Shown in pieces: positions 12,088 through 25,140 of a stretch of DNA of 64,000 bases. A program made the position numbers and the translations under genes. The notes under the pieces are model-generated. The model was not told the origin of the DNA and searched no databases. It saw only the letters and a list, made by a program, of their open reading frames with translations. Every line of letters starts with the position of its first letter. Within the stretch, counting starts at the first letter, position 1. The stretch is from Lepeophtheirus salmonis (taxonomy: Eukaryota > Arthropoda > Copepoda > Siphonostomatoida > Caligidae), in NCBI RefSeq assembly GCF_016086655.4, contig NC_052131.2, positions 12,507,940-12,571,939 of the forward strand. Reading direction: 5' to 3'.

Positions 12088-12706
12088 CAGGGTGTTCCAG
12101 ATAAATTGGGAAAATCTTTAAAGGTTTATAACGAACGAACTATAAATTTTTAATTATTTGAAATCTACATTTAATTACATTCAATTTTGTATAAGAAAGT
12201 TAGACTTTCTTGCTATCTTTGGCCACACGGCCCCAAAGCTTTGGCAGGCCTGGACCTCCACAGACGAATAAGACGTGTTTGACCTTCCCCGATATATAAA
12301 TCGCATGGGTTCAGGTCTGGGCTGTTTGCAGGGCAAATATCAAGGCTTCAAAAGTGAGTACAATTTATGGCCAAGACATCCTACATTTTTTTGGCCTAGT
12401 GGAGCCGTCCTCAGTTTTATTGGTAGGTGTAATTTCTTCCTTGGGCTTCTCCATCCGAACCGGGAATGTAAATAAAAAGTGCAAAACCAGAAACCGTACA
12501 ATTGCAAAGATGAATCTAAATGATGTTTCCTGGCCTTACAAACCTTGCGACACCGCGTGGCCGAGTTTATCAGGAAAGGTGCATCTCATTGGGAATAATT
12601 GAATGTCATTAAATGTAGCTTTCAAATAATAATAAAAATATGGTTCGACTCTAGCTCCTGCGTTATAAGCTTGTTATTATTTCACAATTTTTTTGGGTCC
12701 ATCTTG
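12088..12706 (-). mobile_element. Internally deleted Tc1/maT-like element with both ends
   Basis: The left end is CAGGGTGTTCCAGATAAATT directly after TA (12086-12087). The right end on the minus strand is CAAGATGGACCCAAAAAAAT directly after TA (12708-12707). The ends agree at about two thirds of positions with one gap, as expected for old inverted repeats, and CAGGGTGT is a common start for this superfamily. Inside, the minus strand at 12326-12290 reads NSPDLNPCDLYI, the third catalytic Asp motif of IS630-type DDD transposases. At about 620 bp the element is half the size of an autonomous one. Other parts of the transposase could not be assigned. A tRNA-like A box and B box occur inside at 12555-12650 but do not fold as a tRNA. 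Confidence 0.7.
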
Positions 12707-12708
12707 TA

Positions 12709-15420
12709 TCATCTTGCATGTATATTTATTTAAATTATGTTAATTACCTAATTCAATTGGCAATTCAAACAGAGGTACTTTTTTATAATATTACTGAAAT
12801 GATACCTTCTAGAGGGTGCACTAAATTTGAAAAAAATAAATGAACGATATCAGGGACTGAAAAATTATAAAGCGGTCATATCAATAACACATAATCATAT
12901 GGTACATATGTTGATAACCCCTGACTTAAGGCTTGAAGGAAATCACGTAATGTTTATGCTTTTCAACTTTTTCCGTTGAAATAATAATAAATAATCAATG
13001 TCTTTCGACCAGCAACAGGAACAATACAAAATTTATGACTGCTATTAACAGTAATCACCCTATTATCAAATAATGATTGTAAAGGAAACGTAATATTACA
13101 TAGCCACAATCACCTTATAAAATCAAATAACAATTTCAAATAATTTGTCCAAATCTGTTACGTAAACTTCCTAGGATGTTATTGTCTTAATTTTCAACAA
13201 TTCTATATTTGCAAAAAATATCTAGTACCTACATCTGAGTATTTATCATTTTTCATAATATGCTCAAATATTTGCTCAGGTTCTCTTATGAACATTAGGA
13301 GTATGACTCACAATTTCGCACGTACGTCATCCTTTTGCTTTATATTTCCAAATTGGAGTTAGTGTTGGCATAAAGTTGAAATATTTACTTCATATTTACA
13401 TACAACCCTTTGTCTCATAGACAGATTTGATTCAATTATAGGTTTGATATTCAAACTTGTGGGATGAGTTAAGATATCCAAGAATTTAGGCTATAGTTCA
13501 GATTTAAGATACTTAAACTAAGCAATATAGAGGGATGTTTTTTTATAGTTCTTTTAATTGATGGTCCCATTTTGACATTCAAAATACATAAATTTTACAC
13601 TTTTTTACTTAATATTAATGAAAAATGACTTTTATTGTAATGAAACTTTGTTGTGTATGTCTCTCCCAAAATGGCCGACATTAACAGTCCTGACGTCACA
13701 TGAAAATCTTCTATTGGCAAAAAAAGATGTGAAACCCCACTTTTTAACTTGAACATGCATTGTTGATTGAGATGTAAATATTTTATATATTGCGAATATG
13801 AAAAATATAGACGGTTAAATCGAAAAGTTTGCTTCATTAGATAAGTTATTCGTTGGTAGTGCACCTCTTTAAGAATTAGTCTTTTTTGAAATGAAAATTC
13901 GCATGATGACTACCTGAAAAAAGTTTTGTTATAGCATTTCTATAGGAAATAAATTATAATGGAAGCTATTACAGTACATAAAAAAAACACTTTTTTCATA
14001 TTATTTTGTGAAAGTGAATGTTATTCGAGTTATGACAATTTATGCATTTTGGGTTTTTTTTCCAGCAATTGTAACTTAGGTATACAATCAGAATGTACAT
14101 GTAATTCTTATTACTCCGTTCATTTTTGAAATGATTCCGTTCAAGAGTTCAATTCATAAAAATAAAATAAGACGATCACGTGATCAATTCTTGTTTTTGC
14201 CTAAAACAGTATTTAAATCACGAGATGTCCATTGTGAGGTACTCCAAACGACTTAGAGTATAAATTGATTATCTAGGGGTAGTGTCGCCACTTAGTTTTA
14301 GCTTTGATCATGGAGTAAAATATGACTTCGGAGACCAATAAAAAGTGAACGCCGTTCAATTTTTTTTTTTTTTTTTTGCCTTTCAGTCGTTCAATAATTT
14401 ACCGGAAAGTTACCCTCAATATTCAAGCCTATATTTATTCCACATAGAAGGCGCTTTTTAAAAAAATTATCATCGAGAATCATTATTTTTACTCAACTTC
14501 AAATTGATATATCGGATCCTTTTTTTTTAAATTTAATAATAAATTTTATATATAGCTCAATATTTTGTAACCCTTTAAATTTTTAATGTAGATTTTTTTC
14601 ATTAATCACTCATTACAGTAATTCAGACTGACATTAATATTATTTTCTATCAACCAAGTTATTCTGCTACTATATCCTAAATTTATACTAAGTTCTAATG
14701 AATATTAGCGATGTTGTATAATTTAAAGTATACTCGTATAATAAAAAATCATCATTGATGAGTGACGCCTTATTCCTTAGAATATTAAATATTTGTTTTC
14801 ATGATACCATATGAAAACGTATAATATTGTGACTATAATTACAGACCTACTATTGAATATTTTTGACTCCGACTAATATACCAACAATTTGTACGTCTCC
14901 TTATTTTCTCATTTAATTAAAATATCAGCCATTCTAATTAACAGCTATTAAATGATGGTATCATTTCATTACTTTAATGGTACATCTCATTTATTACTTA
15001 TTTACGAGTGATGTAACTGTAGGCAATATAATTTTATAACTTTCCAGAGGATCCTTATCAACTATTAATTTATATAAGAAAAGTTATAAATTACACTTTT
15101 AATATTATATGTCTAAAGGAATTTCTACCATCAATTTAAAACTTTACAACTCGCCTGGTACCGATCTAAATATTAAGGATGCTCCTTAATTGGACTTAAA
15201 AGTTGTCCCAAAGAACAATCTTTGTTAAATTAGGTGATCATATATATCAACCAGGGGCTGCTCAACATGTGGACATGGTTACGCCACTTTTTTATAATTT
15301 ATTATTATAGTTAGGGATGTGAAAATCTCTCAATCTTAGTGACTATAAATAACAAAAAGAAAAATATATGTAGGCAAGTTTGATAGACGGACATATTTCC
15401 TATTTGCTTTTTACTCGCAA
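12709..15420. other. AT-rich stretch without recognisable gene
   Basis: No gene is assigned. An 89-codon open frame on the minus strand (13595-13864) has no motif I recognise; it contains TGACGTCA at 13691-13698, a motif that recurs in the window. A T run lies at 14361-14377. 12795-12860 resembles 5140-5205. Confidence 0.45.
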
Positions 15421-15423
15421 ATA

Positions 15424-15880
15424 TCAGGTGGTCTATTGAAATCTGAAAACGTTCTGATTCAACCATTAAATAAGGTTGAGTGATTGAAATTAATTCATAT
15501 TTCGATATATTAAAACATAAACAATTAGGGACAGCCCCTGAGTTCTATAGCTTACGTTTAAGTTGAGAAAATGACACTTGAACATATTTTCATTCGCGTA
15601 CTCCAAGAAGTTGGGCGTTTCCAGGACCACCGTCTACACCGTCAGCAAGAATGAAACGTTGGAGAAGAAAAAGAGCTCTTTCAAAAAGTCCAAACTGGAC
15701 ACGAAAGAGTTAAAAAAAATAGCTCAGTCCAATCCCTTCAAGTCCCTGAAGGCCCATGCAAGAGATCTCGCTGTTTCACATCTGACTTTCTAAAGAGCTT
15801 TCCAAAAATGTAGGTGGAAAGAGCCTTGTCAGTGTGGAGTGTCCACTTTTGACACCAGCAATTAAAGAAGGCTATCTCAA
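15424..15880 (+). mobile_element. maT-like transposase 5' part, family shared with 43.0 and 56 kb
   Basis: The element appears to start near 15424 with 'tcaggtggtctattgaaatc', which aligns to 42968 onward. The leader 'attaattcatatttcgatat' is identical at 15490 and 43031. The coding part reads SKKLGVSRTTVYTVSKNETL, then KLDTKELKKIAQSNPFKSLK, then AHARDLAVSH, which is the helix-turn-helix DNA-binding domain of an IS630/maT-like transposase. After a stop at 15791 the frame resumes as RAFQKC, GGKSLV and CPLLTPAIKE, and similarity fades near 15870. The catalytic domain and right end are missing. The family match is strong; activity is excluded. Confidence 0.8.
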
Positions 15881-18800
15881 TTATTAAATATTTTTTCCTA
15901 AAGAATGAAAGAAGAAGAATAATAACCACTTGAGAAAATAAACAAAAAATTGTTCAGTTTGCCAAAAACAAAACTTTTACGGTCAAAAATGCTTAGGATA
16001 TACAATTATAAATAAATTTGCTGTGTATTTTTTTTTAAATGACGTGCTGACCTTAAGCTACAAATATTCGTTGTATAACTTGCAAAAAAAAAAACAAGCA
16101 GAAAAACAAACTTTGCTTAATTAATTTATACAGAAATGTGTTAACTTTAGTCAAGGATGAAAAAGTAATAATATATTAATTCGTAATAAGTTTATTATTC
16201 ACAAAAGTTTAAAAATCAGCTCTTATAATAAAATAAATATCGTATAACTTTGAATATACACATCTAGCTAAAAATTAATCTATAAACATCTCATGTATTT
16301 AAGACTGTAATTAAAATACTATTGAAAACAATTAATTGGTATCATAATTTTAATAAATAAAGATAATTACAGTAAGGTTTAATCTTACAAAAATTATTTT
16401 CGGGATAAATAATGATAGGAAATATCCCGTATCTTAACAAATCAGGCATGCAATGTCTAATTAATCATGGATCTAGAGTCAGACTGATATTTTAGATGAA
16501 CAGTTAATTTATTCATTAAACAAATTCATATATATGTTTGTTTGTATTTTTCTTCAATTGAACTCATAATATTAATTTATTGTTACATAGGTATTTAAAA
16601 TACTTCTGCATTGAATGTTGAAGAAGTTTAAAAATGTCATACTATGTCTTTCTCAAGGAGATGAGAATACTCTGCAATACTGAATCTTCAATATATATTT
16701 ACATACAGTGGAATCCTCTTACGGGGTCCATGATTAAAGGAGGGTTACCATATATCATGCGTGTTCACGTAATTTATTTCTGGAACTTTGCATAGTAGAA
16801 TCCTCACACCACAAACATTATATACTACAAAAAATAAGCTGATGTGATTTCAATGTTTCTTGTTTGCAGGCGAGGAATGTAACTTTTGTGATTCCAAAGT
16901 TCAATTTATCTTGGCACTAGTACAAATAACAAACATTTTAAAGCATAGAATCTTATTTATTTGGAAAGAGAAAAATTGTTGAGGTGTAAAGATTATGATA
17001 TGCAAAAAATCGTCCTCTGATTCGTTCAAAAATTATAAACGTATATACTTGTATAAGCATGATAGATGTGATAACATACTTTACCATGGATATTACTTTA
17101 ATGTTTCATTTATGAAAATCCAGAATTAATTAAAGAGAATATCTTTTTTTTTAGGTTGGTCCTATCCATCGTAAATTTTTGCTATAGTGAATGAATATTT
17201 TTGTCCGCTGTATCATTTTCCAAACAAAATGTTATTATTGTTAGCAAATTCAACTAAAGATGTTGAATAGAAAATATATATTTTTTTAAATAATAATTTA
17301 TACTAACAAACCAAGGATGGGTTTGTCTATATGCTTACGTCTGCCTCATTTTGGAGTGTAGCTTAGAACTGTTTAAATACTTGATCAAAGAAATAACAAA
17401 GTTGCATTGAGCGTGCAAGGCATATAAAAAAAGAAAAGTGTACAGAATTGTATGAAATATGATCTGTGAGTATGTAAAATTGAATAAAATCTGGCAAATG
17501 TTTTGCATGTTGCATCGAGCAAGTGTGTCATATTAAGAAAAGTAAAGAAAATAGAGTATATAAACAAATTGTTTAAATATGACATAAATACCTTCGTTTT
17601 GTTTTTTTACATACCGAAAGGACTGAAGGTGTCTCTAACTCAAAAATATAACATAATTAAATTGATAGCTTTTCTATGATGTGTTGAACTTGCCTATCAT
17701 TAATATAATATAATGGCAATAATCAAAAATTTGTTTCACAGGAAATATGCATACATACTCATAAATGAAATATGTATAATGAAAGCTAATTTCACAAATT
17801 ATTTTACTGTATAGCTACATTTAAATTTCAACTCATTTGAGCAAATTAACCTAAATTGGCCTACATGCATATGTACAACAATGTATATGGCTTTATAAGC
17901 CTTATTATGCACGATTGTATCTTTCCTCATAAATCATAATTAATTTTGTAAAAAATAGCATTGTAATGTTGCAGTTCATTTTTTATTTATATCTTTCCCT
18001 ATAAAAAAAGAGTAATTAATCAATTATACAGTCAAACTTGTATTAAGCAATCAATCAAGAGGACCTTAGAGGTGACTGCATTATTCTAGTACTAATACAC
18101 ACGAGTTAATCAAAGGATTAAATTCCTAAAACAGTTTGTAAATATTTTAATAATATTATGATCATTTTGATAGCGTTCTAATTTTTAGCAATTATTAATA
18201 ACACATCATTTCTCAATTTTAGAAACTAAAAAAAATTGTAAAATTGGATATTAAATCCACACAATACTTATTATGTGAAATATCTTATAAATTTAAAGCC
18301 TTCAAACCATCTTTTGTTTTGTTTTTCACGATTTAAAACGTCCATTTCATTTGCAGAAAAAGACAAAACTTATAATTAATAACTACATATTTTTGATCTG
18401 AGTAATGTGGAAACATATAATAATTTTTTGGCATGGCTCGTTAGGACACAAAATTCTTATCATGTGCATATTTTCAACAAAATATTGCGCAATGTCTACC
18501 ACTGACTCTCTATTAAACTTTATGCATGTAAATATCTTAGAAGTATTTGTTTCCATAGGTAATAAAAGAAATAAAATTCTCACTTTTTGAAGGAAAAACT
18601 TGTTTTTTCTAGGAACACATATTGCATTCAAATTTATATACGTGTGACATGTAAACACAAAATAAATCTGAAATTATTTTTTTTAAATGGAAATCTGGAT
18701 TACATATGTATTACCAACTCATTTATCTCTAATTATTTCGATAAATATGTATTATGTATATGTATTAATCAATTGACAGCGTCCAAAATTTCACTTAGAA

Positions 18801-20030
18801 ATCGTAAGAACTTTTGAGCAGTTCTATAAATTAAAATCTAATAGATTTTATTTTTATGGCCATATCAAAATATCCAAGGTCTCATATATCAAAGAATGCT
18901 CCAGACTATAGTTAATATTCCTAGGTATCCCAATCCATCCGGAAATGTGGAACATAAAGCCTATTATTGCCCGAATTAAAACCATTTGTATTTATAAAAT
19001 AAAAACATAAATTCGGAATTTCAACTCATTTCATACGTTAGTCATTCTGTACATATCTTTAAAATGTATTTGATTCACAAAGGTAAAACATCAAGAGCGA
19101 ATAAATCTTCATTATCAAGAGACTTTTCTTTTCAATTGTCAAGTAGAATATATCAAAAAATAAATATTTAAAAATCAAATATTTTATTCTCAAAGGAACA
19201 GATAGTATATTAAACATTCAACTTTAGACATTTTTTGACAATGGGTATGAAGGATATATGCACATCAAAGCACTGCCTTTTATTTTATTTTATTGTACCT
19301 ACTCTATTATTTTATTAATGTAATTAAAATATAATTATCTAATAAAGGACAAATCTGTTGTCGAACTTTTTATCACTTAATACCTCACTTATAAAACAAC
19401 TACAATATAATTTGTTGTTAAATATCGATTTCGTTGCTTCTATTCACTTTATCAATAGTTTGCATGTTAATAGGTTGAATTCCCTGTAACTTTTGTTAAA
19501 CCTTTGATAATAATGATCAACATTTATTTAATAATAATTCCATAATAAAGAATAATTGATCAACCATAAACTAATTATGGTCCATTTTTTTTTTCCTTTA
19601 CGGAGGAATGGTTGCAATATCCTTGTAAAAATTACAAGTAAATGTACTTCCATAAAAACTAAATACTACTGCGGCTGAAATATACTTTTTATATACTAAT
19701 AAAAGATCAATTACATGTAACTGCATCTTAAATGATTTTGGATTTTTCGAGTGATGAATAATTGAGGCTTTTGTATAACAAAAAAAATTCAAAAACCTTG
19801 AAATTTTTCATTGTATTTTCTCTTAATTGAATCAAGAAAGATTTTAAGGGTAGAATATTGATAGTGATCTAAATCGTATGTATTTTTTTGCTGGCTAATT
19901 TTTTTGGGAATTATTATTCTGAAGAAAGATCTTTTCCTCAGCTATTGTCATTTTTATTTAACTCCTCAGTAGTCAACTTCCTTTCCTATTAGATTCAGTT
20001 ATATTCAAAACCTAATTGAACATTCGAATT
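15881..20030. other. Long AT-rich stretch without recognisable gene
   Basis: About 4.1 kb with no recognisable gene, RNA or element. Several open frames of 60-90 codons (17385-17585, 18383-18658, 18587-18817, 19598-19792) overlap each other on opposite strands and lack motifs. The segment 17590-17630 ('tttttttacataccgaaagg') resembles the distal part of repeat family A and may be a tiny relic. Confidence 0.45.
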
Positions 20031-20034
20031 TGCC

Positions 20035-20330
20035 AAAAAAAGACGGAGAGTAACATTGAAGATTTGTTGTAGAGATATAATTATAAGTCCTTGTTGGACT
20101 CGGTGTAGAATTGAAGATCGACATTGAAGTAATTCTTGACAATGTCCTTGTATATTTCCTTCTCCCCCTCCTCTCCTGTCACGAATTATTGTAACTGATC
20201 TGATGAAACGTCAAACCAGCTCAGCTACTCTCCTCTAAAACATTCTCCAAATTATAAGGGTTGCCTTGTTGATTTTCGGTATCTTTTTTTTTTAACATGC
20301 CCAAAATACGCACAATTTTCATCACTAAAT
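20035..20330 (+). repeat. Dispersed repeat family A, first of two adjacent copies
   Basis: Starts 'aaaagacggagagtaacatt', then 'tccttgttggactcgg', 'gaagatcgacattgaagtaa', 'gatgaaacgtc', 'aacattctccaaattataag', 'ggttgccttgttgattttcg' and 'taacatgcccaaaatacgc'. The same order is seen at 50985-51250 and at the other copies. This is the most complete copy in the window, about 300 bp. No reading frame is seen. Confidence 0.7.
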
Positions 20331-20344
20331 ATTGAGACTTAAGC

Positions 20345-20625
20345 TGCTCCACAAGTACGTGTACTCATGAATAACAGAAATTAAAGCTGATAACTTTTGG
20401 ATTATATTTTGTAACGGCTGTCGGAGTTCAAAATATAAAGACGGAATGAGTTTATACTGATTTCTTCATAGATAAAGAGTGGTGGATTTCTTTCCTTCCT
20501 CTTAGAGATGCTCTCAGATAGTCTAAAAAACCGTCATGACAGTTAAGCTGCTTTTTTCCTTAACATTCTTCAAATTGGCAGGGCTACCAGGGCAACTCTA
20601 TTGATTTCATCTTATTAATTGAATT
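20345..20625 (+). repeat. Dispersed repeat family A, second adjacent copy
   Basis: Begins 'gtacgtgtactcatgaataa', matching the 'gtgctcatg' start of other copies, and ends with 'gtcatgacagttaagctgc', 'taacattcttcaaattggca', 'gggctaccagggcaactc'. The middle differs. It lies in the same orientation as the copy at 20035-20330, 15-20 bases further on, giving a head-to-tail pair. Confidence 0.6.
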
Positions 20626-21485
20626 AACAAGCTAAATTCTGCAGAGGGAAGTAAAAATTGCATATGTCATTAAAGAAAATAATTAAATAACTTCATATGG
20701 GATATCACAACAGAGACACCTTGTGCGGAAAAAAAATGTGAGAATGTTTTTTATCTAACAAGCGCGGTTTGCTACTTTTTGCTTAGACTTGGGTACTATA
20801 TATAAAAGTAAAATAAAAGACACAATATTTTAACTGATAACTCGATATCTACATATAATATATATATATGATGATATTGAAGTAATTTCAAACAAATAAG
20901 TTTATAAATGCTCATAAATTGTTAGTGAAATAGTATTATTCAACTTGTTATAATAAGATACTTAGATAAGATTTAGAGAAATAACGCGAAGTGTACTACT
21001 TATGAATTTATAAGAAAAGAGGTAGAAAAACTGTAGGTGGTTTGACAGTTATATTTCATGGGTAGAAGAAATACTTGTATTTACGTGTATGTTACATATT
21101 ATTTACAAAGGTGGCATCAGAATTAAAGAAGGATAATCTTATTTTCCTTTGTTTCCTTCAATATCTCTCTGAGTCTGCAAATCTCCCATCTTTCCTCCCT
21201 ATTATTGGACAAATAGTAAAAGTAGAATTTGAAAAAATAAAGAAACAATTCTCAAATTACTTCAAATTTGGACATACTCGCACAGGCTGTTAAAATAAAC
21301 TAGTCAACATCAAAAAATCGTTTATGAAAAAGGGTAGAGTTGAGATAGCAAGTTTAATTCATACTCATAGGTAGTAAAATCAACGGAAGAGTCTTCCCAC
21401 TTCAAATCTGTGATTTCAAGATAAGACTCCTCGTCAAACCCAAAATCCAACTTGGTTCTCTCCGAAGGACTATCATACGTAAATT
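20626..21485. other. AT-rich stretch without recognisable gene
   Basis: No gene is assigned. Open frames at 21075-21293 and 21322-21567 (minus) have no recognised motif. The second is acidic and lies antisense to the LINE border, so it may be the 5' flank of that element. Confidence 0.4.
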
Positions 21486-21905
21486 CAACGGAAATTTGAG
21501 AATTAAGAAAAGATTCATCAAGGAAGTAATTCTGTTGTGCCAAGCTTGGATATCTTATCAGATCCAAAATCCAACAGAGTTATTTCTGAAGAACCATCTT
21601 GTTTATCATCGAATGAACAACACCGCATTTATCTGCGAATCTTTAGAGATGAAATATCATCCTATCTTGATCATATTATTCAAAATCAGTCGTTGGAATC
21701 CATTCTCCATCGAGTTGTCTTTTCAACAACACCATGAACATGTCCTCCGAAAGCATCAGTAAAATACAATTGGTGGAACACCATATAAAGAGGAAAGATT
21801 ATTGCCAGATAAAGAAACCTTGGTGCCTAAAAACTTCGAATCCAAGCTTTGGTTCTCTAATATAATATAAAAATTAACCAGAAATCGGAGATTCAGTGTT
21901 TAATA

Positions 21906-22241
21906 ATGAGTGACTTCAACATACCTGATACCCGTTACGTGAAGCTTCTGCCTATGGGAGTTTCTGTAACAAAAAAAATGCCAAAGATATATAAGAGGTT
22001 AGTAATGGAAAAAAATTTAGTGGGCCTGGGGCTTGTGTTTGATGAGTTTGCACCAAAAATTACTTTTACAGGGAAAAAAAGATATGGTAACAAAAAACGA
22101 AGTCGACATGATTATGTTCGGTCTTCAAGTAGATTGGCAAATCTTTTGGGAGAGTTTATTGTCTTGCCACTGTACATTTTTGACTATTGTACAGTTTTTG
22201 CAGCATTCAATAATCCATCGAAGCCTCAAAGATCCTTATAG
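21906..22241 (+). pseudogene. LINE apurinic-type endonuclease, C-terminal half, mutated
   Basis: A 111-codon open frame begins MSDFNIPDTRYVKLLPMGVS. The GDFN motif typical of APE endonucleases is SDFN here. It continues with FDEFAPKITFTGKKRYGNKK, then RSRHDYV where SRLDYV is usual, and FDYC where the catalytic His gives FDHC. In the intact family these residues bind metal and cut one DNA strand at the target. Three motif changes in one stretch say the enzyme is dead even though this piece is open. The N-terminal half must lie at about 21500-21900; only 'ERLLPDKETLVPKNFESKLW' hints at it, in another frame with stops. Confidence 0.75.
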
Positions 22242-22840
22242 AAAATGAATGCGTCTCTCCTAGCAGCAAAATGAACTTGTAACAAGATATCTGAAATCAT
22301 TAAAAGGAAAAAATTATTATTAGATGCTGTTAAAAACTGTTCATGGGATTGCTTAAGAAATATCGAAAATTCAGCAAGGAAAATATTGCCTTCGAAAGAA
22401 ATAAAACCAAGAGACGTCTGTAAAAAAAAATGAGGGATGATAATAATACTACGAATGCAAAATTGGAGGAGATTATAGAATAGAAAACATGGGAACACTA
22501 ATAAGAATAAGGAATAAAATGTTGGAGTTGAATGTGAAAGGGAAATCTTCCTTCAAACATCTGAAAAAAAATCGCTTCCCGGAAGAAGAATGACTTCCAT
22601 AAACTTGCCTCAGGCGAAATATTGGATGACTCGGAGAAAATATATGCAGATTTTACTCCAAATTCTATAGTTGTTTGGTCTGCAAGTCGAAGAGACTCTA
22701 TGACTTCTGTTTGAACTAGATGATTTATAAAGATCCAACAAAATGGAAACCTTTGTTGTTTAAAAATTTGGATCCTGCAAGAATTGAAAAAAAAAAAATG
22801 ATCAAAATGATCTAAATCATGATATATTTTTTTAGACATT

Positions 22841-23671
22841 GAAAAAAAAATTTAAAAATCCTGGACCATCAGTGTTGCCTTTTGAATTTTTCAAAAGGTT
22901 TACTTGAAAAATTTACTTTCTCCAATCCTCGACAAGAAGTGGATCTTTAACTTTAGTCCTGAAGAAGAAAAAGTCAAAATATGACATTAAAAATTACAGA
23001 CCCATTTCCCTCCTGAATACCATTTATGGAATACTCACCGGAATATTGAGTCAAAGACTTCCCAAAATTATTCCATACATTATATCAACAGATCAGAAAG
23101 GATTTATGGCGTCCCGCCTGCTAGTGAACATAGCGCACTCTATACAAGATGGTATTGACTTATGTGCATCATCCAAGTACGCTACAATTTTTGTCGACTT
23201 CGAAAAGGCATTCGATATTGTCTCACACAAGTTCATTGTCAAACAGCTATACAGGTACGGACTGCAAGATGGGTTTTTAACATAGTCTCGACTATTCATA
23301 GAAACTCATTATCGAGCATTGATATTTCCGGATCTCACTCAAAGTTTTGCATTCTACATGGAGTTCGGCTAGGAGATTTGCTTTCACCATCTATCTTTCT
23401 AATCGCAATGAAAGGATTAAACGAGATTATCAACTCCAACTCCAGTCTTGAAGGTCTGAAAATAAATATAAAGTCACTGAAGTGTTTATTATACGTGGAT
23501 GATGTTTCCTTACTTCTAACAGGAATACAAAAAAATGGATATATTCCATCTCCTGCACCATTCAGTCATTCAGGATTTCAAAAAAAAAAAAAAAAATCCA
23601 GGACTCCATCCATCAACATCTTATCCAAATGTGACGACTATCTTAAGATATGGGATGGTCTTAGGAATTAG
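22841..23671 (+). pseudogene. LINE reverse transcriptase core, frameshifted
   Basis: From 22850 the plus strand reads NPGPSVLPFEFFKRF, then GSLTLVLKKKKSKYDIKNYR, PISLLNTIYGILTGILSQRL, DQKGFMASRLLVNIAHSIQD and ATIFVDFEKAFDIVSHKF (catalytic motif A, about 23185-23240). A frameshift near 23270 moves the frame to HSKFCILHGVRLGDLLSPSI (usually VRQGDPLSP). It then reads LLYVDDVSLLLTG, where YVDD at 23492-23503 is the catalytic motif C, usually YADD in LINEs. An A run at 23580-23596 ends the similarity. The order of palm motifs and spacing fit a LINE RT of about 250 residues. At least one frameshift and two altered motifs make it inactive. Confidence 0.88.
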
Positions 23672-25031
23672 ATTTTGTCAAGTCTTTCACACTTCTAAGA
23701 ATTGAAGTTTCTAGCTGCAGTGTCGATGCTGAGAGAAGAAATGAGATGAAAATTTTATCCACTATAAAGAGGGGTGTCCGATTTTTCAATAATACTCCAC
23801 TCACCAGATATGAAAAAATGAAGGCTATAAATCAGTATACTCGAAAAAACGTTCCATCTGTTGAGATATGTCCTTTTTTCAAAGATGATATGTGAGAGCA
23901 TATATAAATAAAGGAAAGATTTAGTATGGGGCATGCAAGAGCATACGATTCAAGGTCGATGATTGATGCTTTAACAACTCGCTGGGATCTGGGTTCTATG
24001 GATACAAAAGGTATGTAGAGCGCTGAATCTCTCGTGGTTAAAACGACTCAGAAGCTCTTATGATTTTCGGCCATTTAAAATCTAAACAAAATTCTTGCAA
24101 CATGTTGGTTTTCAATTTGCTGAACGGATCTGTATATGGGTCCATGTGTAATGTTTGGAGTGGTAAAAATATCGGGTTATCATTGGAGGAAGATGTGCTC
24201 AGTATGGAGCTCTATCATTGAGAATGTCCTCCCTTTACTAGGTTTAAACTAACCACTTAATTATAATCCTTGACTGAACAGTAAGAGTGAATTCCTTATT
24301 AATGTAGGGATTACTTCTGCAGTCCAATATGTATTAGACAGGTGCACCGTGTTGGATAACGTCTTTCTATCCCATCGAACACGGTGGATGTTGACTGTAC
24401 CATATTTTGAAAAAAAATTATATCGGTCCTTCGATCACTCCATTTATTGCATTAGAAGTCCTTCCTAACAAAATGATAAAGTAAGTTTCCACTGTTAGTA
24501 TTGGTCGTGAAGAGAAGGACCCTACATAAACCACAAAGGAAGGTTCGAACGGCTTAGTATTAGCAATGGCATGGAGCATGCAGATACAAACATCATTTGA
24601 AGAACTCATTCACTTACACACGTCAAAAATGGATGAGTTACAGAAAAGGGCGTTCTGTATTTTTCAAATAAGTCCTGGAAGATCCTATGGAGATAATTTG
24701 TTATTTTTGCCAAAAGGGATGGGATACCTCTTTTTATTTATTCTACCAATGTATAAAAATTACCTTGATCCTTAAGATGGTGGAGGAAGAAGTCTTGAGA
24801 AACTTTCATGTAAGATTGAGTGCCTCAGATTGGCTCATTGTAACGTCCTCACAGTATAAGGATAGGTGGAAAATTGAGTGGCTAATCTCCAAAGTGCAAG
24901 GTATAATATAGGCTGTGAACACAAGAACTCCCTTCCGGGTTTTGTGATTACGCCTCTGAAGTGATATAATTCTGGGTTTCCTCTCCATTGAACAGAAAAA
25001 ATAATAACTATAAAATAATACTAAAATATAT

Positions 25032-25140
25032 CAGGGATGGGCAACTTCCAGGGTAAAGAGGGCCAAATTTTTTTAGTACTATCAATGGAGGGCTACATAA
25101 CCACACACTTCAGATAACTGGACATGACAGACGCTACTAA
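25032..25140 (+). mobile_element. hAT-type terminal sequence
   Basis: Begins CAGGGATGGGCAACTTCCAG, then 'gagggccaaattttttta' and 'tggagggctacataa'. Many hAT elements start CAGG-RTGGGCAAC followed by AGGGCCA words, so this looks like a left end. It lies about 20 bases after the LINE tail. No matching right end was found in the next few kilobases, and no hAT transposase motif is visible, so it may be a solo end. Confidence 0.45.

Larger units (their letters stand above)
21486..25010 (+). mobile_element. Degenerate non-LTR retrotransposon (LINE)
   Basis: The plus strand carries, in order, a broken endonuclease (21780-22241), a linker (22250-22850), a broken reverse transcriptase (22841-23690) and a long decayed C-terminal region to about 25000. 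An A/T-rich tail follows ('aaaataataactataaaata'). This is the architecture of an APE-type LINE, which nicks target DNA and copies its RNA into the site. Word choice in the RT (NYRPISLLN, KGFM, VDFEKAFD, LLYVDD) points to the L1/Tx1 side of the tree rather than jockey or RTE, but I could not test this. Many stops and frameshifts, including homopolymer insertions (A runs at 22787-22799 and 23580-23596), exclude activity. The 5' limit is uncertain. Confidence 0.85.

Noticed and set aside
12555..12655. Possible tRNA gene
   Set aside because: A-box and B-box words are present, but acceptor and anticodon stems do not pair.
18383..18817. Cluster of overlapping open frames on both strands
   Set aside because: Frames overlap on opposite strands, no motif is recognised, and composition is that of AT-rich non-coding DNA.
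24418..24609. 63-codon minus-strand frame inside the LINE
   Set aside because: Antisense to the decayed C-terminal region of the LINE; no motif.
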